Assembly (NCBI GenBank): GCA_900765465.1
Contig: CAAFRM010000356.1
Coordinates: 1-8,914 of the forward strand
DNA from: an uncultured Prevotella sp.
GTDB taxonomy: Bacteria; Bacteroidota; Bacteroidia; Bacteroidales; Bacteroidaceae
Direction of reading: 5' to 3'
Length of the DNA: 8,914 nucleotides
This document shows positions 1 to 7,497 of the stretch, in pieces. The notes under the pieces were generated by a model. The model was given only the letters and a program-made list of their open reading frames with translations. It ran no database searches and was not told the origin of the DNA. A program made the position numbers and the translations under genes. Each line of letters begins with the position of its first letter. The first letter of the stretch is position 1.

Positions 1-447
1 AATCAGCCATATCATCAGCAGATTGATATTCGCAAGATTTACAGTACATTAAAGTTGATGCAAGAAGCCAAGGTAGAGCTGCACGGAGCAGGGCAAACGC
101 TCAGCTATGATGAGCAATACGCAGCATTGGAAGCTGCAAGAGACCATAACAGTTCTACTGAATATGAGTTTCTCAAATATCTGCATGAGCATCATCTTCG
201 CTTGCCAGACAAGGCTCAACCGATGTTCCCAGAGGAATACTATGTGCAGCCAGACTTTATGTATGGCGACCGTATCGTCATATTCTGTGATGGAACGCCA
301 CACGACCGCCCTGAGGTTCAGCAAGATGACCAAGAAAAGAGAGAAGTACTTGAAGACGCTGGCTTCGTAGTCTTGGCATGGCATTATGCCACACCATTGG
401 AAGATTTCATCAGCCAATACTCAGATATATTCACCCCAGTAAAATAA
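1..447 (+). CDS. C-terminal end of a helicase-type protein with Vsr/DUF559-like nuclease domain (5' partial)
   Basis: The frame is open from base 1 and ends at TAA 445-447, giving 148 codons with no credible start; the internal ATG at 58 is not a convincing one, so this is the tail of a longer gene. Visible: an STEYEFLKYL helix with Glu codons at 160 and 166, then RLPDKAQP, a PDF motif (250-258), and IFCDGTPHD (280-306) with Asp 289, His 301 and Asp 304. This order (Glu helix, PDF, hydrophobic strand, DG-x-x-HD) matches the Vsr/DUF559-like nuclease fold found at the C-terminus of large DUF1998-type helicases in defence islands. From family knowledge the domain should cut or nick DNA. The helicase part is inferred, since it lies outside the window. 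The next gene starts 5 bases after the stop, which indicates one operon. In a DISARM-like reading it would occupy the DrmA/DrmB position. Another Vsr-like endonuclease is possible. Confidence 0.72.
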   Translation, partial: NQPYHQQIDIRKIYSTLKLMQEAKVELHGAGQTLSYDEQYAALEAARDHNSSTEYEFLKYLHEHHLRLPDKAQPMFPEEYYVQPDFMYGDRIVIFCDGTPHDRPEVQQDDQEKREVLEDAGFVVLAWHYATPLEDFISQYSDIFTPVK

Positions 448-452
448 ATGAT

Positions 453-3332
453 ATGGATTACAAGACTGGTACATTGATAGAATTTAGAAATCGTCCTTGG
501 GTTGTTCAGCAATCTGGAGAGGATGACCTCATGATCATAAAGCCTTTGGGAGGTACAGACGCAGAAACAATAGGTCTCTACCTACCACTTTATGGGGATG
601 AATTGCAGATTCATTCTTACAACTTCCGTCGCCCTACAGCAGAAGACATCGGTAAAAATAGTTATAAGGCATCAGCCAAAGTGCTTTACAATGCCTGCCG
701 CCTGTCCTTCCGTGACATAGCTGGTCCATTCCAGTGCTTAGGAAAGTTGTCTTTTGAACCACGTCCATATCAGATGGTGCCACTGATTCTTGCCCTCAAG
801 CAAGAACGTATTCGTCTTCTCATATCCGATGACGTGGGTATCGGTAAGACCTTGGAGTCATTATTGATTGCCAAGGAATTACTCGACAGACATGAGATTA
901 CTCGCTTTGCCGTGGTTTGCTTGCCTCATCTATGTGAGCAGTGGCAAAATGAAATCAAGGACAAGTTTGGATTGGATGCAGAAATCATCCGCTCCTCTAC
1001 CATCAGTCGCTTGGAAAAGAAGTTGCGTCCTGACCAGAATGTATTTCGTGACATACCTTATCAGGTCATTTCCATTGATTATGTCAAACAAGGTAACAAG
1101 CGAAACATCTTCCTGGACCATTGCCCAGACTTCGTGATTGTGGATGAAGCGCATACCTGTGCCAAGCCTACAGGTGCCAACAAGTACCAACAGCAACGTT
1201 ACCGTTTATTGAAGGATTTGGCTGATAAGCAAGACCAGCAATTGGTTCTCTTGACCGCCACACCTCATAGTGGTCAAAGTGAAGAGTTCCAGTCGCTTAT
1301 AGGCTTATTGAACCCGAAGTTCGAGAATTACCAACTTCAAACCGCTGCCGAACGTGAGGAACTATCTCATTATTTCGTACAGCGTCGCCGTGCCGACATC
1401 AAACAGTATCTGGGCGATGAAGTTGTTTTTCCAGAACGTGTACGCATAGATAAAGATGAGTATTCTTATACCCAGGAATATCGCAACCTATTGGGACAAC
1501 TCATTGAGTATGTAAAGAATGGTATCCAGAAAGTTTCGGGAGCTGACAAGCGTAAGCAACGCTACATTTACTGGGATTTGCTGGCTTTGATGCGTGGCGT
1601 GATGTCAAGCCCTGACGCAGGAATCAGTATGCTGCAAAACAAGATTGACAAGAGAGAAGATTCATCCTCTTCCAACACAGATGATGAATCCGAGCAAGTG
1701 TATATATTCAACGATCCATTGAAGGACTTGTTGAATGCAGACGATGTCGTTCCAGAAGCTTTGGAAACAACCAGCAATACAGACAAGAAGGAGTTCACCC
1801 AATTTATCAAGCAGTTGGAACACATCAAAGAAACAGACTCTGACGAGAAAGTGAAACAAGCACTCGACATCGTGAAGTTTTCTCTTGATAGCGGTATGAA
1901 CCCTATCGTATTCTGCCAATATATACAGACAGCAGAATATGTGGGCAAATACATTACCGAGAAATTAGCTGCCAACAAGAAGTTCAAGAAAGTAGTAGTT
2001 GGCATTGTCACCAGCCGCCTTGCCGACGAGGAACGCAAGATGAAGATTGATGCCTTGTCACAGGAAGACCGACATGTATTGGTTTGCACCGACTGTCTTT
2101 CCGAAGGTGTCAACTTGCAGCAAGGTTTTGAGGCAGTCATTCATTACGACTTGCCGTGGAATCCAAACCGCATGGAGCAGAGAAATGGACGTATCGACCG
2201 ATTCGGACAAACGGCAAAAGACGTTTTGGTATCTACACTTCACTCCAAGAACAACCCTGTGGATGACATTGTACTCAATGTTCTCTACAAAAAGCAAGAA
2301 GAGATACGCAAGAAACTGGGTGTCTATCTCCCTATCGCAGACAACGACGCTTCCTTGATGGAATCCATCATGCAAAAAATCTTCGATGCCAAGGTTCCTA
2401 CAAGAACTGACTATATGGAGCTATCATTGTTCGATAGCGACCCAGAGTGGAAACGTCAGCAGGATGAAGAGATAGAGATACAGTTGAAGAAGATGGAAGA
2501 GAACGAGAAGATTTCTCATACCTACTTCGCCCACAACAATAAGCAGATGGATCCAACTCGCTTGACCGCCTCTCTGGAAGAAGCCAAGTCGGTAATTGGT
2601 GGAGTAAAAGACACTCGTGACTTTGTCATCGAGCAACTTTTGCATGTAGGTGTCAGCGTACAAACCGATGACCAGCCTCTTTGCTATAGCTTCAACCTCT
2701 TGGAATTGCCAGCCAACCTGCGCCATTATTTCAAGGACAAGGCTACTGCCAAGGGAGTTGTTCGTATTTCCTTCGCCTCTCCTACCCCGAAGCACTATAT
2801 GTACATCGGTCGTAACCATACCTTCGTGGAAGATTTGAGCCGTGCCGTGGTCAACGATTCTGTCAATGGAGGAGAGTTAGGAGCCTGCCGTGCATTGGTG
2901 ATGGAAACCTCAGAGATAGACAAACGAACCACGATTCTCTTGATGCGTGTACGCAGCGTTATCCGTGACAAGAAGGTGGAAAACCGAGAATTGGTTGGTG
3001 AGGAAATGATATTCGTAGGCTATCGTGGAAAAATTGACAATCACGATTTCCTTACCCAAGAGGAGGCTAAGCAACTGTTCCTCTATGCCCAGGCATCAGG
3101 CAGTATGGACTTACCTACCCAGAAGACATTGCTCACCAATTCCATTCGTTGGATTACTGATGAGGATACACTCCGTCAGCATACGGATGCCATTGCCCTC
3201 GAAAGAGCTTCTCATTTGGTGGATGCCTTCTCTAAGTATCGCACATACCTAAAGGCTTCAGAGTATCAGGTGGTAGAACCAGTATTGCCTATGGATGTGA
3301 TAGCAGCTTATTTGTTCGTACCGAAATTATAG
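453..3332 (+). CDS. drmD: SNF2/RapA-type DEAH helicase, DrmD-like (DISARM-related)
   Basis: This is a 959-residue SF2 DNA translocase of the SNF2/RapA type. An N-terminal domain (about 1-100) precedes RPYQ (104-107), Walker A DDVGIGKT (126-133), DEAH (231-234), and motif III TATPH (268-272). The second RecA lobe carries a motif IV-like NPIVFCQY, TDCLSEGVN (motif V, about 546-554) and EQRNGRIDRFGQ (motif VI, 575-586), so all catalytic motifs are intact. Between the lobes lies a Ser/Asp/Glu-rich segment (about 398-415), and a C-terminal region of about 370 residues follows motif VI. I chose ATG 453 because it lies just after the upstream stop at 447; extending to 378 would add 25 residues overlapping the previous gene in another frame and matching no domain. 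Length and pairing with the adenine methyltransferase ten bases downstream fit DrmD of class 1 DISARM, presumed to translocate on invading DNA. The SNF2 assignment is near certain; the DISARM label is inferred from context. Confidence 0.9.
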   Translation: MDYKTGTLIEFRNRPWVVQQSGEDDLMIIKPLGGTDAETIGLYLPLYGDELQIHSYNFRRPTAEDIGKNSYKASAKVLYNACRLSFRDIAGPFQCLGKLSFEPRPYQMVPLILALKQERIRLLISDDVGIGKTLESLLIAKELLDRHEITRFAVVCLPHLCEQWQNEIKDKFGLDAEIIRSSTISRLEKKLRPDQNVFRDIPYQVISIDYVKQGNKRNIFLDHCPDFVIVDEAHTCAKPTGANKYQQQRYRLLKDLADKQDQQLVLLTATPHSGQSEEFQSLIGLLNPKFENYQLQTAAEREELSHYFVQRRRADIKQYLGDEVVFPERVRIDKDEYSYTQEYRNLLGQLIEYVKNGIQKVSGADKRKQRYIYWDLLALMRGVMSSPDAGISMLQNKIDKREDSSSSNTDDESEQVYIFNDPLKDLLNADDVVPEALETTSNTDKKEFTQFIKQLEHIKETDSDEKVKQALDIVKFSLDSGMNPIVFCQYIQTAEYVGKYITEKLAANKKFKKVVVGIVTSRLADEERKMKIDALSQEDRHVLVCTDCLSEGVNLQQGFEAVIHYDLPWNPNRMEQRNGRIDRFGQTAKDVLVSTLHSKNNPVDDIVLNVLYKKQEEIRKKLGVYLPIADNDASLMESIMQKIFDAKVPTRTDYMELSLFDSDPEWKRQQDEEIEIQLKKMEENEKISHTYFAHNNKQMDPTRLTASLEEAKSVIGGVKDTRDFVIEQLLHVGVSVQTDDQPLCYSFNLLELPANLRHYFKDKATAKGVVRISFASPTPKHYMYIGRNHTFVEDLSRAVVNDSVNGGELGACRALVMETSEIDKRTTILLMRVRSVIRDKKVENRELVGEEMIFVGYRGKIDNHDFLTQEEAKQLFLYAQASGSMDLPTQKTLLTNSIRWITDEDTLRQHTDAIALERASHLVDAFSKYRTYLKASEYQVVEPVLPMDVIAAYLFVPKL

Positions 3333-3342
3333 ATTTAGACAA

Positions 3343-6300
3343 ATGGATTATACAAGTATTCATATATATGGTCATCTCTTATCGGATGACATCTTGCACA
3401 ATATAGAGCGTGACAACACGTATGAAGGCAACAGAGAACAGGACTTTGCCATGGACATCCCTGTCTCTGCTGCCATCGACTACGTGTGGAGTAGTCTTCG
3501 CAACGACTGGAGTTTCTATAAGGAGCGTGCCAATAACGAGCGTCTGGTCAACAAGGATCCATACGGCACTCGTCGTGCCCGTGACCTCATGGAACGTCTC
3601 TTGCAAAGCCTCGGTTATTCGCTCGACCGTCAAGCCACCAACATCGAGGTGGCAGGCACTGGCTATGACATTACCTATACTTGCCAACCATTAGGCAAAA
3701 TGCCTTTCATTGTTATTGGCGAAAACATCAGCGCAGATGGCAGCATAGAAACATTGGACAAATGTTCACTCGACTATCGTGCCAAAGGTGGCATGAGAAA
3801 GAAGTCGGCTCACGCCACCATGCTCGAATACCTCAATGCCACAGAGAATGTTTATGGCATCATCAGTAATGGTCAGGTTCTCCGCTTGATTCGCAACTCT
3901 GGTCAGTTGGTCAAGCTCACCTATATTGAGTTTGACCTGCGCAGAATGTTGGAGGAAGACAAATATACCGAGTTCTGCCTGATGTTCCGTCTGCTCCATG
4001 CCTCTCGTTTCCATGCCGGTGGAGACGAGCCTTGCGTCATGGAACACTGGTTCAACATGAGTATTGAATCCGGAAACCGCATTCGCAACGGTCTGTCTCT
4101 TGCCGTACAAAAGACTATGGAGACCATCGGCAATGCCGTGCTTACCTCTGAGGGCAAGGGCAACGAGGATTTGCGTAAAGCTTTCACAGAAGGTACAATG
4201 GATGCTGCCAAACTGAACAAGGAGTTGATTCACTTTATTTATCGCTTGCTCTTCCTTTTCATTATCGAGGAGAGAGGGTTAGTATATCAAATACCCGATT
4301 CTCCAGATGCTCCCAACTATAAGCAACTCTGTGCGTGGCAAGACATCTATAAGAAGTTCTATGCGGCAAGCCGCTTGCGCCACCTCTCAGAATTGGCATA
4401 TTTGAAGCAACGCCAGTACTTTGATTTATGGCAAGGATTGATGGACACTTTCCACCTCTTTGAGCCAGACACCTTTGGTGAGCGTCTGGGCATCAAGCCT
4501 TTAGGCGGTGTACTCTTTGGAAGAGAAACACTTCATTGGCTGAAACAATGCCAAGTAAGCAACCATGATGTACTCACAGCATTCAGTGCCCTCAATGAGT
4601 TTACTGACGAACGACAGCAGCGTGTAAAAATCAACTATTCTTCTCTCGACGTTGAGGAGTTTGGTTCTGTATATGAAGGCATTCTCGAAATGCGTCCATT
4701 CGTACAACCAGGAGTGAGTGCTGCCGACTGGCAGTTTGGTTTCGTTGGAGGATTGGACCGTCAAAGCACATCTTCTTATTATACTCGCCCAGACTTGGTT
4801 CAAAACTTAATCAAGACCACGCTCGAACCTGTCATCAAGGAAAAGATTTCCCATCTATCCACTACCGAGGAAAAGGTGAAGGCTTTGCTCAACATGAAGG
4901 TATGCGATGCGGCAAGTGGTTCTGGACATATTGTATTGGCGATGGCTCGCACCATCGCCTGGTACATCTGTACCCTTCGCACAGGTGAGGACAACCCTGC
5001 TTCTTTGGATTATCGTCAGGCACTGCGTGAGGTGATCTCTCGATGTGTATATGCCGTGGACTACAATCCGGATGCCGTGGAACTTTGCAAGGTGGTATTA
5101 TGGATTGAAGGCTATTGTGCAGGCAAGCCTCTCTCCTTCCTTGACCATCATATCCGTTGTGGCAACTCTGTATTGGGCGTATCCGCCCTGCAGATGCTTA
5201 TCGATGGTGTGCCAGACAAGGCCTTGACAGCAGAAGATAAGGATACCTTGAAGGCATTGAAAAAGATGAACCAAGAAGCGATTAAAGCCGTAAATGGAGA
5301 TAGTGGCAACGAACAACTCCTTGGCTTGGAAAATTCATTCGGTGTAGAGAACATAACTACCGCCCAAATAGGTTTGGCAGACAAGATACGCTTTATCAAT
5401 CATCTGCCAGAAGACACCTTAGAAGAGGAAATTATTAAACAAGAGCGATGGAAGGAGCTGATGGATTCTGCACGAGTAGATTGCCTTCGCCGTGCTTGCG
5501 ACATATATACATACGCTTTCTACAATACTGTTAAGCATGAAGAAATCATTAAAGAAAAAGAAGATGTGAATGGTAAATGGCAATTAGAACCAGAAGTACC
5601 ATATACCAAGACCGTTATACGTGCGCTCCAAGAAATAGATGCGATGGAATGCCTTGAAAAAGGCAAGCCACTGCCTACCTATTATCTCCAGTTGTCCGCC
5701 GACTTCAAGACAGAGGTGAAACGCATGGCTGATGAACAGCGCTTCTTCCATTGGTGCGTGGAGTTCCCTGAAGTATTCGCTGCCAACAAGGGATTTGACG
5801 TGATGTGTGGAAACCCACCTTGGGATAAACTCCAAATGGAGGAAGAAAAATGGTTTGCAGGTAAGAACAATGATATTGTCAAAGCCGCCAACCAAGCCGA
5901 CCGCAAAAAGAAAATTTCACAACTCGAAGCGGAAGACCCAATTTTGTATCAAGAGTTTCAAAAGGCTTGCAATGCCATTGCAAGCCAAAGTAACTTTGTG
6001 AAAAACTCTGGGCGCTTTCCACTTACAGCCGTTGGCAAACTCGAACTTTCATCACTATTTGCAGAACTATGCCTCTCTTTCACAAAAGAGGCATGGGGAC
6101 TCGTATTGCCTACTGGCATTGCTGTAAATGATAGCAACAAGTACTTCTTCTCGAAACTTATTGATGAAAATAGACTTATTTCTCTATATGATTTTGAGAA
6201 TAGAGAGAAGCTATTTGATATTGACAGTCGTTTTAAGTTCTGTCTTATAACTGCAGGCAAAGCGCAGGCTGAACCTCGTACTGTAAGTGGCGGATTCTAT

Positions 6301-7494
6301 CTTACTCGTATAGACCACCTACTTGACCCTCGACGTATATATACGTTGAGAACGGATGACTTTGCAAGATTCAATCCCAACACAAAACTATGTCCTATCT
6401 TTAGAACAGCAAAGGATGCAAATTTAACGGCTAAGATTTACCGCAAAGCTCCTATTCTCATAAATGACGAAACGAAAGAAAACATTTGGGGAATTCGCTT
6501 CATGATGATGTTCAACATGGCTTCAGCAAGTTCTGTTTTCAGAACAAGAAAACAACTTGATGAACTTGGTGGTCAGCTACAAAGAGATTCATATATTGTC
6601 GAAAATGATGTATATGTACCTCTATATGAAGGTAAAATGTTTTGGCTATACAACCATCACTATGCTTCGTTTCCTAATGAATATGAAGTTGAGAAGAGAC
6701 CAAGTTCTATAAACAGTACACCATATAGCATTCTTGCAGATTCCTGCTCTTCAATAGCCCCATGGTATTGGGTAAATAAGTCTCTTGTTGATAGTCGCCT
6801 CATTGATTGTGACAAAGAAGGTAATGTGCGTTGGAAATGGGAACACAGTTATTATATAGCATTTCGAGATGTAGCAAGAGCAGCAGACGCAAGAACTTGC
6901 ATTGCCTCCCTTATGCCCAGCGGCATAGCCGCTGGGGATAAGGCTCCGCTCGTATTCACTTCGCGGAGCCTTATCCCCAGCGCATGCTTTGCTGCGATGC
7001 TTTCGTCATTAGTATTCGACTATGTTGCTCGCCAAAAAGTAGGAGGTTCAAGCATGGCATTATTCATAATGAAGCAACAGCCAACTCTCACTCCCGACCA
7101 AATCCCATCTGCCATGCAATGGCAAATCGTGAAGCGAGTAGCGGAGCTATGCTATTTCAATCACGACATGGACGGTTGGGCTTCAGAGCTATGGGAAGAA
7201 ATGAGCGAGGAACAGCGTTCCGAGCTTCCTCAGCTTGGCAACCAGCAGCCTTGGATTTATAATCCAGAGCGCAGAGCCATCCTCCAAGCCGAGCTTGATG
7301 CCATCTTCGCCCACCTCTATGGTCTCAACACCGAAGATCTCCGTTACATCTTAGACCCAGAAGATGTCTGTGGAAAGGGTTGCATCAACGAGACCTTCCG
7401 AGTACTGAAAGACAATGAGTTGCGCCAATACGGCGAATACCGCACCAAGCACCTCGTTCTCAAAGCATGGAATAAATTTGAATATGACAATTAA
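3343..7494 (+). CDS. drmMI: Large Eco57I/PglX/DrmMI-like N6-adenine DNA methyltransferase
   Basis: A 1383-residue class I SAM-dependent methyltransferase, predicted to methylate adenine N6 in a specific DNA site. Motif I is DAASGSGH (522-529), an acidic cofactor-ribose position follows in AVDYNP (Asp573), and catalytic motif IV is NPPW (824-827). The long gap between motifs I and IV is usual for Eco57I/PglX-type enzymes. Residues 1 to about 400 form a nuclease-like N-terminal region with YDI (Asp109) and IGEN (Glu127), where an active PD-(D/E)xK site would need a Lys, so cleavage activity looks lost. From about 920 comes a conserved LPTGI segment, LFDIDSRFKF (957-966), then the AT-rich target-recognition region, and a helical C-terminus ending FRVLKDNELRQYGEYRT (from about 1350). 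ATG 3343 lies 10 bases after drmD with no Shine-Dalgarno. In DISARM the methyltransferase marks host DNA as self. A stand-alone type IIG or BREX PglX is less likely given the SNF2 neighbour. Several palindromes lie within the gene. Confidence 0.9.
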   Translation: MDYTSIHIYGHLLSDDILHNIERDNTYEGNREQDFAMDIPVSAAIDYVWSSLRNDWSFYKERANNERLVNKDPYGTRRARDLMERLLQSLGYSLDRQATNIEVAGTGYDITYTCQPLGKMPFIVIGENISADGSIETLDKCSLDYRAKGGMRKKSAHATMLEYLNATENVYGIISNGQVLRLIRNSGQLVKLTYIEFDLRRMLEEDKYTEFCLMFRLLHASRFHAGGDEPCVMEHWFNMSIESGNRIRNGLSLAVQKTMETIGNAVLTSEGKGNEDLRKAFTEGTMDAAKLNKELIHFIYRLLFLFIIEERGLVYQIPDSPDAPNYKQLCAWQDIYKKFYAASRLRHLSELAYLKQRQYFDLWQGLMDTFHLFEPDTFGERLGIKPLGGVLFGRETLHWLKQCQVSNHDVLTAFSALNEFTDERQQRVKINYSSLDVEEFGSVYEGILEMRPFVQPGVSAADWQFGFVGGLDRQSTSSYYTRPDLVQNLIKTTLEPVIKEKISHLSTTEEKVKALLNMKVCDAASGSGHIVLAMARTIAWYICTLRTGEDNPASLDYRQALREVISRCVYAVDYNPDAVELCKVVLWIEGYCAGKPLSFLDHHIRCGNSVLGVSALQMLIDGVPDKALTAEDKDTLKALKKMNQEAIKAVNGDSGNEQLLGLENSFGVENITTAQIGLADKIRFINHLPEDTLEEEIIKQERWKELMDSARVDCLRRACDIYTYAFYNTVKHEEIIKEKEDVNGKWQLEPEVPYTKTVIRALQEIDAMECLEKGKPLPTYYLQLSADFKTEVKRMADEQRFFHWCVEFPEVFAANKGFDVMCGNPPWDKLQMEEEKWFAGKNNDIVKAANQADRKKKISQLEAEDPILYQEFQKACNAIASQSNFVKNSGRFPLTAVGKLELSSLFAELCLSFTKEAWGLVLPTGIAVNDSNKYFFSKLIDENRLISLYDFENREKLFDIDSRFKFCLITAGKAQAEPRTVSGGFYLTRIDHLLDPRRIYTLRTDDFARFNPNTKLCPIFRTAKDANLTAKIYRKAPILINDETKENIWGIRFMMMFNMASASSVFRTRKQLDELGGQLQRDSYIVENDVYVPLYEGKMFWLYNHHYASFPNEYEVEKRPSSINSTPYSILADSCSSIAPWYWVNKSLVDSRLIDCDKEGNVRWKWEHSYYIAFRDVARAADARTCIASLMPSGIAAGDKAPLVFTSRSLIPSACFAAMLSSLVFDYVARQKVGGSSMALFIMKQQPTLTPDQIPSAMQWQIVKRVAELCYFNHDMDGWASELWEEMSEEQRSELPQLGNQQPWIYNPERRAILQAELDAIFAHLYGLNTEDLRYILDPEDVCGKGCINETFRVLKDNELRQYGEYRTKHLVLKAWNKFEYDN
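5964..5986. repeat. Perfect inverted repeat, 10-bp arms, 3-nt spacer, inside the methyltransferase gene
   Basis: GGCTTGCAAT (5964-5973) and its exact reverse complement ATTGCAAGCC (5977-5986) are separated by GCC. It lies in the methyltransferase reading frame (residues about 874-882, KACNAIAS), shortly before the AT-rich part of the gene. A perfect 10-bp arm this close is unlikely by chance, but coding constraint could contribute. It could form an mRNA hairpin; a terminator is not indicated since no T-run follows. Confidence 0.85.
6069..6094. repeat. Perfect inverted repeat, 8-bp arms, 10-nt loop
   Basis: ATGCCTCT (6069-6076) pairs exactly with AGAGGCAT (6087-6094) around a 10-base loop. 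It is located at the boundary where the methyltransferase gene becomes AT-rich, just before the LPTGI segment. An arm this short can arise by chance; it is listed because other palindromes lie nearby. Confidence 0.6.
6329..6350. repeat. 22-nt palindrome with one mismatched pair, perfect 14-bp core
   Basis: ACGTATATATACGT (6333-6346) is a perfect 14-bp palindrome. Pairing resumes outside one mismatch (6332/6347, a G-U wobble in RNA) for three further pairs at 6329-6331 and 6348-6350. It sits in the AT-rich target-recognition part of the methyltransferase gene. With no loop it is more likely to matter as a DNA site for a dimeric protein, or a cruciform, than as an RNA hairpin. A function is not shown. 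Confidence 0.8.
6909..6982. repeat. Two overlapping, mutually exclusive GC-rich hairpins within the methyltransferase gene
   Basis: Hairpin I: 6909-6924 pairs with 6928-6943 (16-bp arms, 15 of 16 matched, mismatch G6915/G6937, 3-nt loop). Hairpin II: 6930-6949 pairs perfectly with 6963-6982 (20-bp arms, 13-nt loop 6950-6962). They share bases 6930-6943, so only one can form at a time. The outer pieces 6909-6922 and 6969-6982 are also direct copies (13 of 14 identical, 60 bases apart). The frame remains open, coding for residues about 1190-1214 (ending GDKAPLVFTSRSLIPSA), a length that looks normal for the family from memory, and the local GC is much higher than in the AT-rich stretch before it. 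No T-run follows, so it is not an intrinsic terminator. It could be a REP-like palindromic element, a recombination site, or a product of template switching. Confidence 0.88.
7473..7480 (+). promoter_or_regulatory. Possible Bacteroidota -7 promoter element upstream of DUF2971
   Basis: TAAATTTG (7473-7480) fits the Bacteroidota -7 consensus TAnnTTTG and lies at the end of the methyltransferase gene, 17 bases before the DUF2971 ATG. The -33 TTTG is not seen at the usual spacing, and the transcript would have an unusually short leader, so this may be chance in AT-rich sequence. Confidence 0.2.
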
Positions 7495-7497
7495 AGT

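Noticed and set aside
378..452. Upstream extension of the SNF2 gene to a start at 378
   Set aside because: It would overlap the previous gene by 70 bases, and the added residues match nothing in the family; ATG 453 directly after the upstream stop is more natural.
831..851. Walker A variant DDVGIGKT as a catalytic anomaly
   Set aside because: RapA/DrmD-type helicases normally carry DDVGLGKT-like motifs; Lys132 and Thr133 are present.
3766..4233. 155-codon open frame on the - strand inside the methyltransferase gene
   Set aside because: It is fully covered by a gene with clear motifs on the + strand, and its translation shows no recognisable domain. The same applies to the - strand frames at 1568-2140 and 2424-2819.
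5051..5080. Short direct repeat ATGCCGTGGA
   Set aside because: Two 10-base copies 21 bases apart encode ordinary family residues around AVDYNPDAVE; most likely codon preference.
6909..6982. Intrinsic terminator
   Set aside because: The stem is strong and GC-rich, but no T-run follows on either strand and it lies within an uninterrupted reading frame about 510 bases before its stop.
6909..6982. Insertion sequence remnant or insertion enlarging the protein
   Set aside because: No transposase is present and no flanking target duplication stands out. From memory of the family, the protein length between the conserved blocks on each side looks normal.
3343..7494. BREX PglX or a stand-alone type IIG restriction enzyme
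   Set aside because: The motif IV is NPPW, and no BREX genes (pglZ, brxC, brxL) occur here. The adjacent SNF2 helicase and apparent loss of nuclease Lys favour a DISARM-type methyltransferase, although PglX-like ancestry is shared.
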